The notes under the pieces were generated by a model. It searched no databases and was not told the origin of the DNA. It saw nothing but the letters and a program-made list of their open reading frames with translations. From the NCBI GenBank assembly GCA_040397785.1, contig JBBAVI010000003.1, positions 1 to 64,000 of the forward strand: 64,000 nt of DNA, in the 5' to 3' direction. The stretch's first letter is position 1. Each line of letters starts with the position of its first letter. The position numbers and the translations under genes are program-made. Below are positions 9,108 through 16,178 of the stretch, piece by piece. The DNA is from M3007 sp040397785 (GTDB taxonomy: Bacteria > Bacteroidota > Bacteroidia > Chitinophagales > Saprospiraceae).

Positions 9108-9790
9108 AGCGTATTTACGTAATTGTTGAAGGTCCCTCGGAGCGTGAGTTTGTTTCTCGAATCTTAGCCCCCTATTTTGGAAAGAAAGGTCTGTTAATCT
9201 CGGCTATTTCAATGCTAAAAAGCGGCGGCGGGATGGGGTTTTCTAATTTGGAGCACTTTAAAAACAATGTCAAGCCTCTTTTATACGACAAAGATGCCCC
9301 ATTAATAACCACAATGGTGGATTTATTCCGTTTCCCGGTTCAATCCAATGACCCAAACGAAGAAGCCGAATTAAAAAAGTACAGTTTAGAGTCGGACATC
9401 TCAACTCGTTTGGCTGGGTTGGAGCGCGTTTTATACGATGCCGTTCAAAAAATAAAGCCTTACAAAGACTTTACCCCATATATACAAAAGCATGAATTCG
9501 AGGCCTTGATCTTCAGTGACGCAAAGGTTTTTAATATTGAAAGTGCAGCGATAGGAAAGGCTGTTGAAGACATTCTTACAACTACACCTTGCCCGGAAGA
9601 TATTAACACCACAGAAGAAGGGCATCCGGCAAAGCGGCTAGAGTCTATTTTTAAATCGAATAAGAAGAAATATGTCAAAGGGGCTAATGCCGTCGATTTT
9701 GCTGAAATGGCAGGCATTGAAATTATATTAGAAAAATGCCCTCGGTTTAGGTTTTGGGTCAAGATATTGATGGAGCGAGCGATCCTATGA
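9104..9790 (+). CDS. DUF4276 family protein, putative TOPRIM-like nuclease partner
   Basis: A 228-residue protein of the DUF4276 family. The ATG at 9104 was chosen because ggagg lies 7 bases upstream and the start overlaps the stop of the ATPase gene. The N-terminal strand YVIVEGPSEREFVSRIL has a Glu (E9) right after the first strand, as in TOPRIM folds. A second acidic site follows in TTMVDLFRF (D73), and the family hallmark EFEALIFSD spans residues 131-139. TOPRIM-like metal-dependent nuclease activity is plausible but unproven; I infer the fold from motif spacing. The last ~15 residues (RFWVKILMERAIL) are unlike the family end I expect, so a small 3' frameshift is possible. Its constant partner is the upstream ATPase. 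Confidence 0.82.
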   Translation: MKRIYVIVEGPSEREFVSRILAPYFGKKGLLISAISMLKSGGGMGFSNLEHFKNNVKPLLYDKDAPLITTMVDLFRFPVQSNDPNEEAELKKYSLESDISTRLAGLERVLYDAVQKIKPYKDFTPYIQKHEFEALIFSDAKVFNIESAAIGKAVEDILTTTPCPEDINTTEEGHPAKRLESIFKSNKKKYVKGANAVDFAEMAGIEIILEKCPRFRFWVKILMERAIL

Positions 9791-9870
9791 TAGGTGAGAT
9801 TGTTTAAGCATCAAAATATAAAACAATACTTCTTATCAAGAAACAACTTCTGATTCAACCTCCCCAAAAC

Positions 9871-9912
9871 AAAAAAGGTCATCATTCTGTTCTCCAGAAT
9901 CTTGACCTTTAA
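9871..9912 (-). terminator. Rho-independent terminator of tRNA-Asp
   Basis: On the minus strand the hairpin arm aaaggtcaagattctg pairs with cagaatgatgaccttt, leaving a two-base internal mismatch. A run of T follows (the A-run at 9870-9876 on the plus strand). It starts about 10 bases after the tRNA 3' end and also separates the tRNA from the convergent DUF4276 gene. Confidence 0.75.
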
Positions 9913-9919
9913 TTTTTTG

Positions 9920-9993
9920 CGGACTGGACGGGACTCGAACCCGCGACCTCCGCCGTGACAGGGCGGCATTCTAACCAACTGAACTACCAATCC
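9920..9993 (-). tRNA. tRNA-Asp (anticodon GTC)
   Basis: The minus strand folds into a full cloverleaf. The acceptor stem GGATTGG pairs with CCAGTCC (one T-G wobble). The D-arm lies in GTTCAGTTGGTTAGAAT, the anticodon stem is CCGCC/GGCGG with loop CTGTCAC giving anticodon GTC, and the T-arm is GCGGGTTCGAGTCCCGT. The discriminator base is G, as expected for tRNA-Asp, followed by CAA, so the CCA end is not encoded. Length is 74 nt including the discriminator. No integrase gene or second copy of the tRNA 3' end was seen in the window. Confidence 0.96.
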
Positions 9994-10018
9994 AAAATAC
10001 TTTTCTTCAAAAGCGGGG

Positions 10019-10026
10019 CAAAGATA
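10019..10026 (-). promoter_or_regulatory. -7 promoter element of tRNA-Asp
   Basis: The minus strand reads TATCTTTG, an exact match to the Bacteroidota TAnnTTTG element, 26 bases upstream of the tRNA 5' end. No clear TTTG element at -33 is present. Confidence 0.6.
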
Positions 10027-10118
10027 ATACGATACACTCCAACTGTGCAAGCTTTTTGAAAAAAAACTGAAAAAAAATCAGGAAGGCTTGCAAAAGCAAA
10101 AATCAGCCGGATACTCCG

Positions 10119-10126
10119 TACCTTTG
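10119..10126 (+). promoter_or_regulatory. -7 promoter element of the accA operon
   Basis: TACCTTTG matches TAnnTTTG and lies about 60 bases upstream of the accA ATG. No matching -33 TTTG was found at the usual distance. The rest of the 396-base gap between 9790 and 10187 holds the tRNA and its signals. Confidence 0.5.
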
Positions 10127-10186
10127 CCCTTCGTGTCCACTTGATCCCCTTTGCATTTCAAATATCCTAACCAACATTGGAATACT

Positions 10187-11170
10187 ATGGCAATGACTTT
10201 CATGGATTTTGAAAAACCCCTCGAAGCACTCTATGAACAACTTGAAAAACTTAAAGAAGTAGGAGAAAAAGGAGAATTGGACGTCGCCGACATGGTGAAC
10301 GAACTCGAAAGTAAAATCAGGGTGAAACGGGATGCTATTTTTGCAAGCCTTACCGGATGGCAAAAGGTTCAACTTTCCCGGCACCCGGAGCGCCCTTACA
10401 CTCTCTTCTATGTCAATACCATGTGTAGCAAGTTTGTCGAACTACACGGCGACCGTTGCGGCGGTGACGACCATGCCATTGTTGGCGGGCTGGCCGAACT
10501 CGATGGACAAACGGTAATGCTTATCGGCCATCAAAAAGGCGTGAATACCAAAATGCGGCAATACCGCAACTTTGGTATGGCAAACCCGGAAGGTTACCGC
10601 AAAGCACTGCGCCTCATGAAAATGGCCGAACGCTTCGGATTCCCAGTAGTTACCCTGATCGATACGCCCGGCGCTTTTCCCGGACTTGAAGCCGAGCAAC
10701 GCGGACAGGCAGAAGCCATTGCCCGCAATTTGTTCGAAATGGCCCAATTGAAAGTTCCAATCCTTTGTTATATCATCGGTGAAGGTGCATCGGGTGGGGC
10801 ATTGGGCATTGGATTGGGCGACCACGTATTTATGCTCGAATACACCTGGTATTCGGTGATTTCACCCGAATCTTGCTCTTCGATCCTGTGGCATTCCTGG
10901 GATTACAAGGAACAGGCCGCTGAAGCACTTAAGCTGGATGCTGACAATATGCTCAGTTTTGGGCTGATTGATGGCATTTTGAAAGAGCCACTCGGGGGTG
11001 CACACAATGCGCCGGAGGAAATGGCCAATACCCTCAAAAAGCATATTTTGCAGGAATTGGCCAAAATTATGCCCATGGATCCGGAAGAACGCATCACAGC
11101 CCGTATTAATAAATACAGCAAAATGGGCCACTATAAACGGGTGCCGCTCAGCGTTACTAATCCCAAATAA
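10187..11170 (+). CDS. accA: Acetyl-CoA carboxylase carboxyltransferase subunit alpha
   Basis: A protein of 327 residues, close to the usual ~320. It transfers CO2 from carboxy-biotin on AccB to acetyl-CoA in the first committed step of fatty acid synthesis, as an alpha2beta2 complex with AccD. Seen here are the N-terminal helix MDFEKPLEALYEQLEKL, the crotonase-fold core VTLIDTPGAFPGLEAEQRGQ and the oxyanion-forming GEGASGGALGIGLGD. ATGs at 10187, 10193 and 10202 are all in frame; the middle one best matches family starts (MTFMDFEKP). accA is followed by the DUF6913 and dapA genes on the same strand with gaps of 39 and 6 bases, so it probably heads a three-gene operon. accD, accB and accC are not in the window. 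Confidence 0.96.
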   Translation: MAMTFMDFEKPLEALYEQLEKLKEVGEKGELDVADMVNELESKIRVKRDAIFASLTGWQKVQLSRHPERPYTLFYVNTMCSKFVELHGDRCGGDDHAIVGGLAELDGQTVMLIGHQKGVNTKMRQYRNFGMANPEGYRKALRLMKMAERFGFPVVTLIDTPGAFPGLEAEQRGQAEAIARNLFEMAQLKVPILCYIIGEGASGGALGIGLGDHVFMLEYTWYSVISPESCSSILWHSWDYKEQAAEALKLDADNMLSFGLIDGILKEPLGGAHNAPEEMANTLKKHILQELAKIMPMDPEERITARINKYSKMGHYKRVPLSVTNPK

Positions 11171-11209
11171 TCCGACTGTTTCTTTAATTCTTTGAAAAAA
11201 ATATACGCC

Positions 11210-11728
11210 ATGCTGGAATTGATCCGCATTGCTTTTTTTAAAAAATCCTTGCGTGCCTTGTTATCCAAACAACGGAAATACAAGTTGCATACCACCCAAA
11301 GTGCGAAAACAATCGGATTGCTTTTTGATGCAACCGTTGAAAAAGATTGGAAAGTGTTCTGCGCCTATGGAAAATTATTGGAACAGGATGGCAAAAAAGT
11401 ACAATTACTCGGTTTCTTTCAAGCCAAACAAACCCCAGAAACACCTGGATTTGAAGGCTTTTCCCTGAAAGAAACAGATTGGACCCGCAAGCCAACATCG
11501 GAAAAAGTGGATCGTTTTGTAAAAACACCCCTTGATTTACTGATCTGCTTTAATCCGGCCAATTTACCTGCCCTTGCCTGGACGGCTCTTGCTTCCGAAG
11601 CCAAGATGAAAATTGGTACGGCGGCCAGTCTAGTGCACGATTTTGATCTGCAACTTGAAGTGCCCCAAAATAACGGACCCCAATACTTTATCGAACAAAT
11701 GCATCTTTATTTAGAAAAATTGTCATAA
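11210..11728 (+). CDS. DUF6913 family protein
   Basis: A 172-residue cytoplasmic protein from the ATG at 11210 (a TTG at 11192 is also in frame). The N-terminus is basic (FFKKSLRALLSKQRKYK), followed by an alternating alpha/beta core with IGLLFDATVEKDW, LDLLICFNPANLPALAW and IGTAASLVHDFDLQL. The last segments suggest a Rossmann-like or receiver-like fold without a clear catalytic motif. Small proteins of this kind sit upstream of dapA in many Bacteroidota, as here, which is why I assign DUF6913. The 6-base gap to dapA implies co-translation. The function is unknown; a link to diaminopimelate or lipid metabolism is only suggested by position. Confidence 0.7.
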   Translation: MLELIRIAFFKKSLRALLSKQRKYKLHTTQSAKTIGLLFDATVEKDWKVFCAYGKLLEQDGKKVQLLGFFQAKQTPETPGFEGFSLKETDWTRKPTSEKVDRFVKTPLDLLICFNPANLPALAWTALASEAKMKIGTAASLVHDFDLQLEVPQNNGPQYFIEQMHLYLEKLS

Positions 11729-11734
11729 GCCAAT

Positions 11735-12634
11735 ATGAGTCTGCAAAAACGTTTAAGCGGAACCGGTGTCGCCCTGGTAACACCTTTCAAAAATGGAAAT
11801 ATCGATTGGGAAGGTCTCGAACGCCTGATAGAACACGTCATTAGCGGCGGGGTAGAGTTTCTCGTGAGCCTCGGCACCACCGGCGAATCGGTAACTACTT
11901 CCGATGAAGAACATCGCGCGATCCTTGATTTTACCATTAAAATAAACCGGGGTCGCTTGCCTTTGGTGGCGGGCATTTTTGGCGGCAACAACACCGCAGC
12001 GCTGGTTGATAAAATAAAGACGTATCATTTTGAGGGGATTGACGCGCTCTTGTCGAGCAATCCATCGTACAATAAGCCCGGCCAGGAAGGTATTTATCAG
12101 CATTATATGGCCTTGGCAGAGGTGTCGCCGCTACCCATTATCATCTATAATGTACCGAGTCGTACCGCTTCCAACATGTCGGCCGAAACCACCTTGCGGC
12201 TTGCGCATGGGAGCGACAAGTTTATTGGCATTAAAGAAGCCAGCGATGATATTTACCAGGTTATGAAAATCCTGAAAGGGCGCCCGGAAGGTTTTTTGGT
12301 GTTGAGTGGCGATGATTTTATCACCCTGCCACTGATTACAGGCGGTGGAGATGGCGTTATTAGTGTGATTGCCAATACCTTACCACGGCCTTTTACCGAT
12401 ATGGTACGTGCTGCATTGCGGCATGATTTGCCGACGGCTCAAAGTTTGAACTTCCAATTGCTCGAATTGTATCGTTTATTGTTCATCGAGGGAAATCCGG
12501 CGGGCGTAAAATCGGCCCTGGAATTACAGGGTATTTGCACCAGCGAGGTGCGCTTACCACTAACCTCTATGAGTGCACACGGCGTCCACCTTTTGATGGC
12601 TGCTTTAGAACCCTTTAAAGATGGACGCCGATAA
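11735..12634 (+). CDS. dapA: 4-hydroxy-tetrahydrodipicolinate synthase
   Basis: A 299-residue TIM-barrel aldolase that condenses pyruvate with aspartate semialdehyde in the lysine/meso-diaminopimelate pathway. The expected residues are present: Schiff-base Lys167 in IGIKEAS, catalytic Tyr138 and the following Arg in YNVPSRT, the TTGE motif (LGTTGESVT, residues 47-55) and the inter-subunit Tyr in NPSYNKP. The gene is the last of the accA operon. Its stop codon is followed at once by a 164-base palindromic repeat element, which may serve as its terminator. Confidence 0.95.
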   Translation: MSLQKRLSGTGVALVTPFKNGNIDWEGLERLIEHVISGGVEFLVSLGTTGESVTTSDEEHRAILDFTIKINRGRLPLVAGIFGGNNTAALVDKIKTYHFEGIDALLSSNPSYNKPGQEGIYQHYMALAEVSPLPIIIYNVPSRTASNMSAETTLRLAHGSDKFIGIKEASDDIYQVMKILKGRPEGFLVLSGDDFITLPLITGGGDGVISVIANTLPRPFTDMVRAALRHDLPTAQSLNFQLLELYRLLFIEGNPAGVKSALELQGICTSEVRLPLTSMSAHGVHLLMAALEPFKDGRR

Positions 12635-12798
12635 TAGACTTATTCCGGTAGGAAGTTGAAAACGACGTAAAAACGCCCATTTTCCGCCCTTCTGCAGTTT
12701 TTTTCTTGTCTGTAGCGCTGCTACGCACAAGAAAAAAAGCCTTGAAGGCCGAAAAATGGACTGTTTTTGTCGTTTTACTCCCCACCGCACCAAGTCTA
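12635..12798. repeat. 164-bp near-palindromic repeat element, copy 1
   Basis: The element starts immediately after the dapA stop codon (tagact) and ends aagtcta. Its two halves are inverted copies: the outer ends tagactta.../...caagtcta, then aaaacgac/gtcgtttt, then ttttttcttgt/acaagaaaaaa around the tip gtagcgctgctac. A second copy of exactly the same length lies at 48573-48736 with more complete ends. It encodes no credible protein; open frames through it are side effects. It resembles a MITE or a REP-like unit with no transposase in the window. Between the convergent dapA and recA genes it could also act as a two-way terminator. Confidence 0.85.
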
Positions 12799-12854
12799 AT
12801 GCTGCGGACTTTTATTTTAAACAGGTAATGCGGTAATAATACGTTGGTGGCGGA

Positions 12855-13922
12855 TTAAAATTCGTCGCCTGGTTCGTCATCTGCGACTGTAGCAGCGGCG
12901 CCTACCACGGCTTTCACCGGTGCAACCGCAATTTTTTCTTTCACTTTCAATTCGATTTCAGCGGCAACTTCCGGATTATCCAGCAGGAATTGTTTGGCAG
13001 CATCGCGGCCTTGTGCAATTTTAGCGCCATTGTAGCTATACCAGGCACCGCTTTTCTGGATCACCTCTAGGTCGGAGCCGAGGTCGATAATTTCCCCAAC
13101 TTTAGAAATGCCGTGACCGAATACGATATCGAACTGTGCAATCCGGAAAGGGGGAGCCAATTTGTTTTTTACCACTTTTACTTTCACCTGATTGCCCACA
13201 ACGTTGCCGTCTTTATCTTTCATGGCTGCACCGCTTTTGCGGATATCAAGGCGCACAGAAGCATAGAATTTCAAGGCATTACCACCGGTGGTTGTTTCGG
13301 GGTTGCCGAACATTACGCCGATTTTTTCGCGCAACTGGTTGATAAAGATACAGCAGCAGCCAGTACGGCCGATGTTGGCGGTCAATTTACGCATGGCCTG
13401 GCTCATCAAACGGGCTTGCAAACCCATCTTGGAGTCGCCCATTTCACCTTCAATCTCCGAACGCGGCACCAAGGCTGCCACCGAGTCAATCACAATAATA
13501 TCAACGGCACCTGAGCGAATCAGGTTTTCCGTAATTTCCAGCGCTTGCTCCCCATTATCCGGTTGGCTAATCAGCAGGTTGTTCACATCAACCCCCAATG
13601 CTTCGGCATAAAAACGGTCAAATGCGTGTTCCGCATCCACAATTGCAGCAATACCGCCTTTTTTCTGGCATTCTGCCACGGCATGAATCGCAAGGGTGGT
13701 TTTACCAGAAGATTCTGGTCCGTAGATTTCAATGATCCGTCCTTTCGGAAAACCACCGCAACCCAAGGCGATATCTAATCCGAGCGAGCCGGTGGAAATG
13801 GTTTCTACTTCGATGGCTTGTTTGTCGCCAAGGCGCATGATCGTGCCTTTGCCATAGGTTTTGTCCAAACGATCGATGGTCGCCTGGAGGGTTTTGAGCT
13901 TATTTTCTTTTTCGGTCGACAT
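12855..13922 (-). CDS. recA: Recombinase RecA
   Basis: A 355-residue RecA, the DNA strand-exchange ATPase that also triggers the SOS response. Walker A is GPESSGKTT (residues 68-76). The Walker B region VDIIVIDSVAALVPRSEIEG, loop L1, GRTGCCCIFINQLREKIGV and loop L2 near NPETTTGGNALKFY are all present. The C-terminal tail is acidic (DDEPGDEF). The ATG at 13922 gives the family-type start MSTEKENKLKTLQATID; an in-frame upstream extension exists but would run through the promoter. It is transcribed from its own promoter and converges on dapA across the palindromic element. No recX or lexA is nearby. Confidence 0.98.
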   Translation of the reverse strand: MSTEKENKLKTLQATIDRLDKTYGKGTIMRLGDKQAIEVETISTGSLGLDIALGCGGFPKGRIIEIYGPESSGKTTLAIHAVAECQKKGGIAAIVDAEHAFDRFYAEALGVDVNNLLISQPDNGEQALEITENLIRSGAVDIIVIDSVAALVPRSEIEGEMGDSKMGLQARLMSQAMRKLTANIGRTGCCCIFINQLREKIGVMFGNPETTTGGNALKFYASVRLDIRKSGAAMKDKDGNVVGNQVKVKVVKNKLAPPFRIAQFDIVFGHGISKVGEIIDLGSDLEVIQKSGAWYSYNGAKIAQGRDAAKQFLLDNPEVAAEIELKVKEKIAVAPVKAVVGAAATVADDEPGDEF

Positions 13923-13955
13923 GGTTACTGATCCTTTTTGTTTATGAATTCGGCA

Positions 13956-13988
13956 CAAAAATAAACAAAATGTTTTTCATTCAAAACA
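13956..13988 (-). promoter_or_regulatory. recA promoter with an overlapping inverted repeat
   Basis: On the minus strand TTTG (13982-13985) is followed after 18 bases by TATTTTTG (13956-13963), close to the Bacteroidota consensus TTTG-N19-21-TAnnTTTG. The start of transcription would fall ~27 bases before the ATG. An inverted repeat, tgtttt-N6-aaaaca (13971-13988), covers the -33 element and could be a repressor site. The rest of the 271-base gap to rpoN shows nothing else I can support. Confidence 0.65.
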
Positions 13989-14193
13989 TTTTTTATGAAA
14001 AAATAAAAATTTATTTGCGTCCGATCAAAAGTAGGGGTATAAATGGTGGTATTGGCCGACAGTTGGGGTGTTTTTTGCAGGGTGATTTTTCCCAAACGGG
14101 CCTCCATATTTGATACAAATTATTGTAAATCAAAAGGTTGGAATGGGTTATGCCTGTCAAATTCTGTGGTACGCGGCCATTTAAAATATGGTA

Positions 14194-15834
14194 TTATAGG
14201 CCTTTTCGCAGGCGCGCGACCGGGATATTCAATTGTTCGCGGTATTTGGCAACGGTTCGGCGGGCGATATTGTATCCTTTTTTAAGCAGGATTGATTTTA
14301 GCTTTTCGTCGGACAGTGGGCGGCGCTTGTTTTCCTCTCCGATAATATCGCTGAGGATTTTCTTTACTTCCAGGGTCGAAACCTCTTCGCCATCCTGGGT
14401 AGAGAGGCTTTCGGAGAAAAATTCCTTCAAACGTTTGGTGCCGAACTCGGTTTGTACATATTTGGAATTGGCCACGCGCGATACGGTAGAGATATCCAGT
14501 CCGGTAGCGTCGGCGATATCCTTCAGGATCATGGGGTGTATTTTCTTTTGGTCGCCGGTGAGGAAATAGCCTTCCTGGTGTTTCAGGATGGCGCCCATGG
14601 TGAGCAGCATGGTTTGTTGCCGTTGTTTGATGGCATCAATAAACCATTTAGCGCTGTCAATTTTTTGTTTGATAAACAGCACGGCTTCTTTTTCGGTGCG
14701 GGAAGCACGGCGACCATTGCGGCCATTATGATAAGCCCGGAGCATATCGCGGTACTGATCGTTGATGCGCAATTCGGGTGCATTACGGGCATTGAGCGAA
14801 AGTTCGAGTTCGCCATCGCGGTTTTGCACGATATAATCAGGAATTACATAATTCTGGTTGCGATCGCCTTTCGATGTAAAGCCGCTTGCTGGTTTGGGGT
14901 TCAGTTTCAGAATTTCGTCGACGGCCACCTTCAGATCCTCCTCGTCAATGCTGAGTTGTCGGCAAAGTTTGGGGTAGTGTTTTTTAGTAAATTCGTCGAA
15001 ATGCTGGTCAATGATGCGCATTGCAATATGAATCGCCAGTTTTTCTTCATAAGAAACCACCTCATCTTCCTGACGCAACCGAGCCTTCAATTGGAGCAAT
15101 AGGCATTCCTGCAGATCGCGGGCGCCACATCCAGGCGGATCAAACTGCTGCACTTTGAGCAGGATATCAATGATTTCTTTTTCGGTAGTGCTGATATTTT
15201 GGCTGAATAAAAGATCGTCGACCATTGCCGTGGTATCACGGCGCAAATACCCGTCGTCGTCGATGGAGCCAATAATCTGCATGGCGATCATTTTTTCGCG
15301 TTCGTCCACGAGGTTGATCAGGCCAATTTGCTCTTCCAGGTATTCGTGGAAGGTGCTTTCAAAGGCCAAAGGCACCGTTTTCTCTTCTTCATCAGCGCGG
15401 TCTTCGCCTTTGGTTTTGTACGTTGCCGGGTCGTCTTCTATAAAATTGACCAGGTAGTCATCGAGTTCTACATCGTCTTCCCGTACATTAATGGCTTCAT
15501 CTTCGCCGGCGTAATCGTCCGAAGATTCCTGTTCGATGGATTCCATCATATTGGCAGGTTCAATATCGCCGGTATCTTCACCCGCTTCTGCTTTTTGTTC
15601 ACGCGCGTAATAATCGGCGTCCATATCGCCCAAGTCCATTTCCGAAAGGCCTTCTAACATGCCGTCCCCTTCATCGCCTTCTTCCAGGGCGGGGTTGATT
15701 TCAAGTTCCTCCTGAATCCGTTGCTCCAGGGAAGCGGTCGGGATTTGCAGCAGTTTCATCAATTGAATTTGCTGTGGAGAAAGCTTCTGTTGAAGTCTTT
15801 GCGTTAAGGTCTGTTTTGGTCCAAAAGATGCCAT
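14194..15834 (-). CDS. rpoN: RNA polymerase sigma-54 factor
   Basis: A 546-residue RpoN. Region I is a Gln/Leu-rich activator-contact segment (LTQRLQQKLSPQQIQLMKLLQIP). Region II is long and very acidic (residues ~60-165, many Asp/Glu). It is followed by the core-binding domain (FDPPGCGARDLQECLLLQL) and DNA-binding parts ending in the RpoN box ARRTVAKYRE close to the C-terminus. Sigma-54 directs polymerase to -24/-12 promoters and needs an AAA activator; none is encoded in the window. The ATG at 15834 gives MASFGPKQTLTQRL, the normal start; a 17-codon upstream extension is unlikely. A promoter match lies upstream. Confidence 0.97.
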   Translation of the reverse strand: MASFGPKQTLTQRLQQKLSPQQIQLMKLLQIPTASLEQRIQEELEINPALEEGDEGDGMLEGLSEMDLGDMDADYYAREQKAEAGEDTGDIEPANMMESIEQESSDDYAGEDEAINVREDDVELDDYLVNFIEDDPATYKTKGEDRADEEEKTVPLAFESTFHEYLEEQIGLINLVDEREKMIAMQIIGSIDDDGYLRRDTTAMVDDLLFSQNISTTEKEIIDILLKVQQFDPPGCGARDLQECLLLQLKARLRQEDEVVSYEEKLAIHIAMRIIDQHFDEFTKKHYPKLCRQLSIDEEDLKVAVDEILKLNPKPASGFTSKGDRNQNYVIPDYIVQNRDGELELSLNARNAPELRINDQYRDMLRAYHNGRNGRRASRTEKEAVLFIKQKIDSAKWFIDAIKQRQQTMLLTMGAILKHQEGYFLTGDQKKIHPMILKDIADATGLDISTVSRVANSKYVQTEFGTKRLKEFFSESLSTQDGEEVSTLEVKKILSDIIGEENKRRPLSDEKLKSILLKKGYNIARRTVAKYREQLNIPVARLRKGL

Positions 15835-15907
15835 GTAGAGCGGGGGATTACATTTTAAAAATACGTGATAACAACCAGGCGGCAAAAGCCCCCATCAAAG
15901 CTGAGGC

Positions 15908-15940
15908 CAAATTTATCGGGAAAGCGGTCACAAAAGCAAA
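15908..15940 (-). promoter_or_regulatory. Promoter of rpoN
   Basis: On the minus strand TTTG (15937-15940) is separated by 21 bases from TAAATTTG (15908-15915), matching the Bacteroidota promoter pattern. It sits ~75 bases upstream of the rpoN ATG. Confidence 0.55.
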
Positions 15941-16026
15941 TCTTATTTACCTAAAATTAAAAATATAATTTAATATATTGATTATCAATGTATTGTAAAA
16001 GAAAAAATATTTTTCAAAAAATTAAG

Positions 16027-16133
16027 TATTTTTGTGTTATCTTAAACATATAAAAACTATTAACAATGTGTCTTGGGCTGTTTTATGTGAAAAATAATAA
16101 GCGGGTGCTTTTTTTTAAAATCGTTTATTTTTG
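16027..16133 (+). promoter_or_regulatory. Two -7 elements upstream of the peptidase-gcvT operon
   Basis: TATTTTTG occurs at 16027-16034 and again at 16126-16133, both matching TAnnTTTG on the plus strand. The nearer one is 45 bases upstream of the ATG at 16179 and is the better candidate. The surrounding 344-base gap is very AT-rich, and apart from the rpoN promoter I see nothing more in it. Confidence 0.5.
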
Positions 16134-16178
16134 CCCCTACTTTAAGGCTTACCTAACTGTATAAGATCATTATTGCGC

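Noticed and set aside
9811..10050. Minus-strand open frame of 79 codons over the tRNA
   Set aside because: It runs straight through tRNA-Asp and its terminator; no protein likeness.
9791..10186. Attachment site or integrated element boundary at tRNA-Asp
   Set aside because: No integrase gene and no second copy of the tRNA 3' end were found, so an integration event cannot be supported beyond composition.
12605..12793. Minus-strand frame of 62 codons downstream of dapA
   Set aside because: It lies almost wholly within the palindromic repeat and overlaps the dapA end; no start signals.
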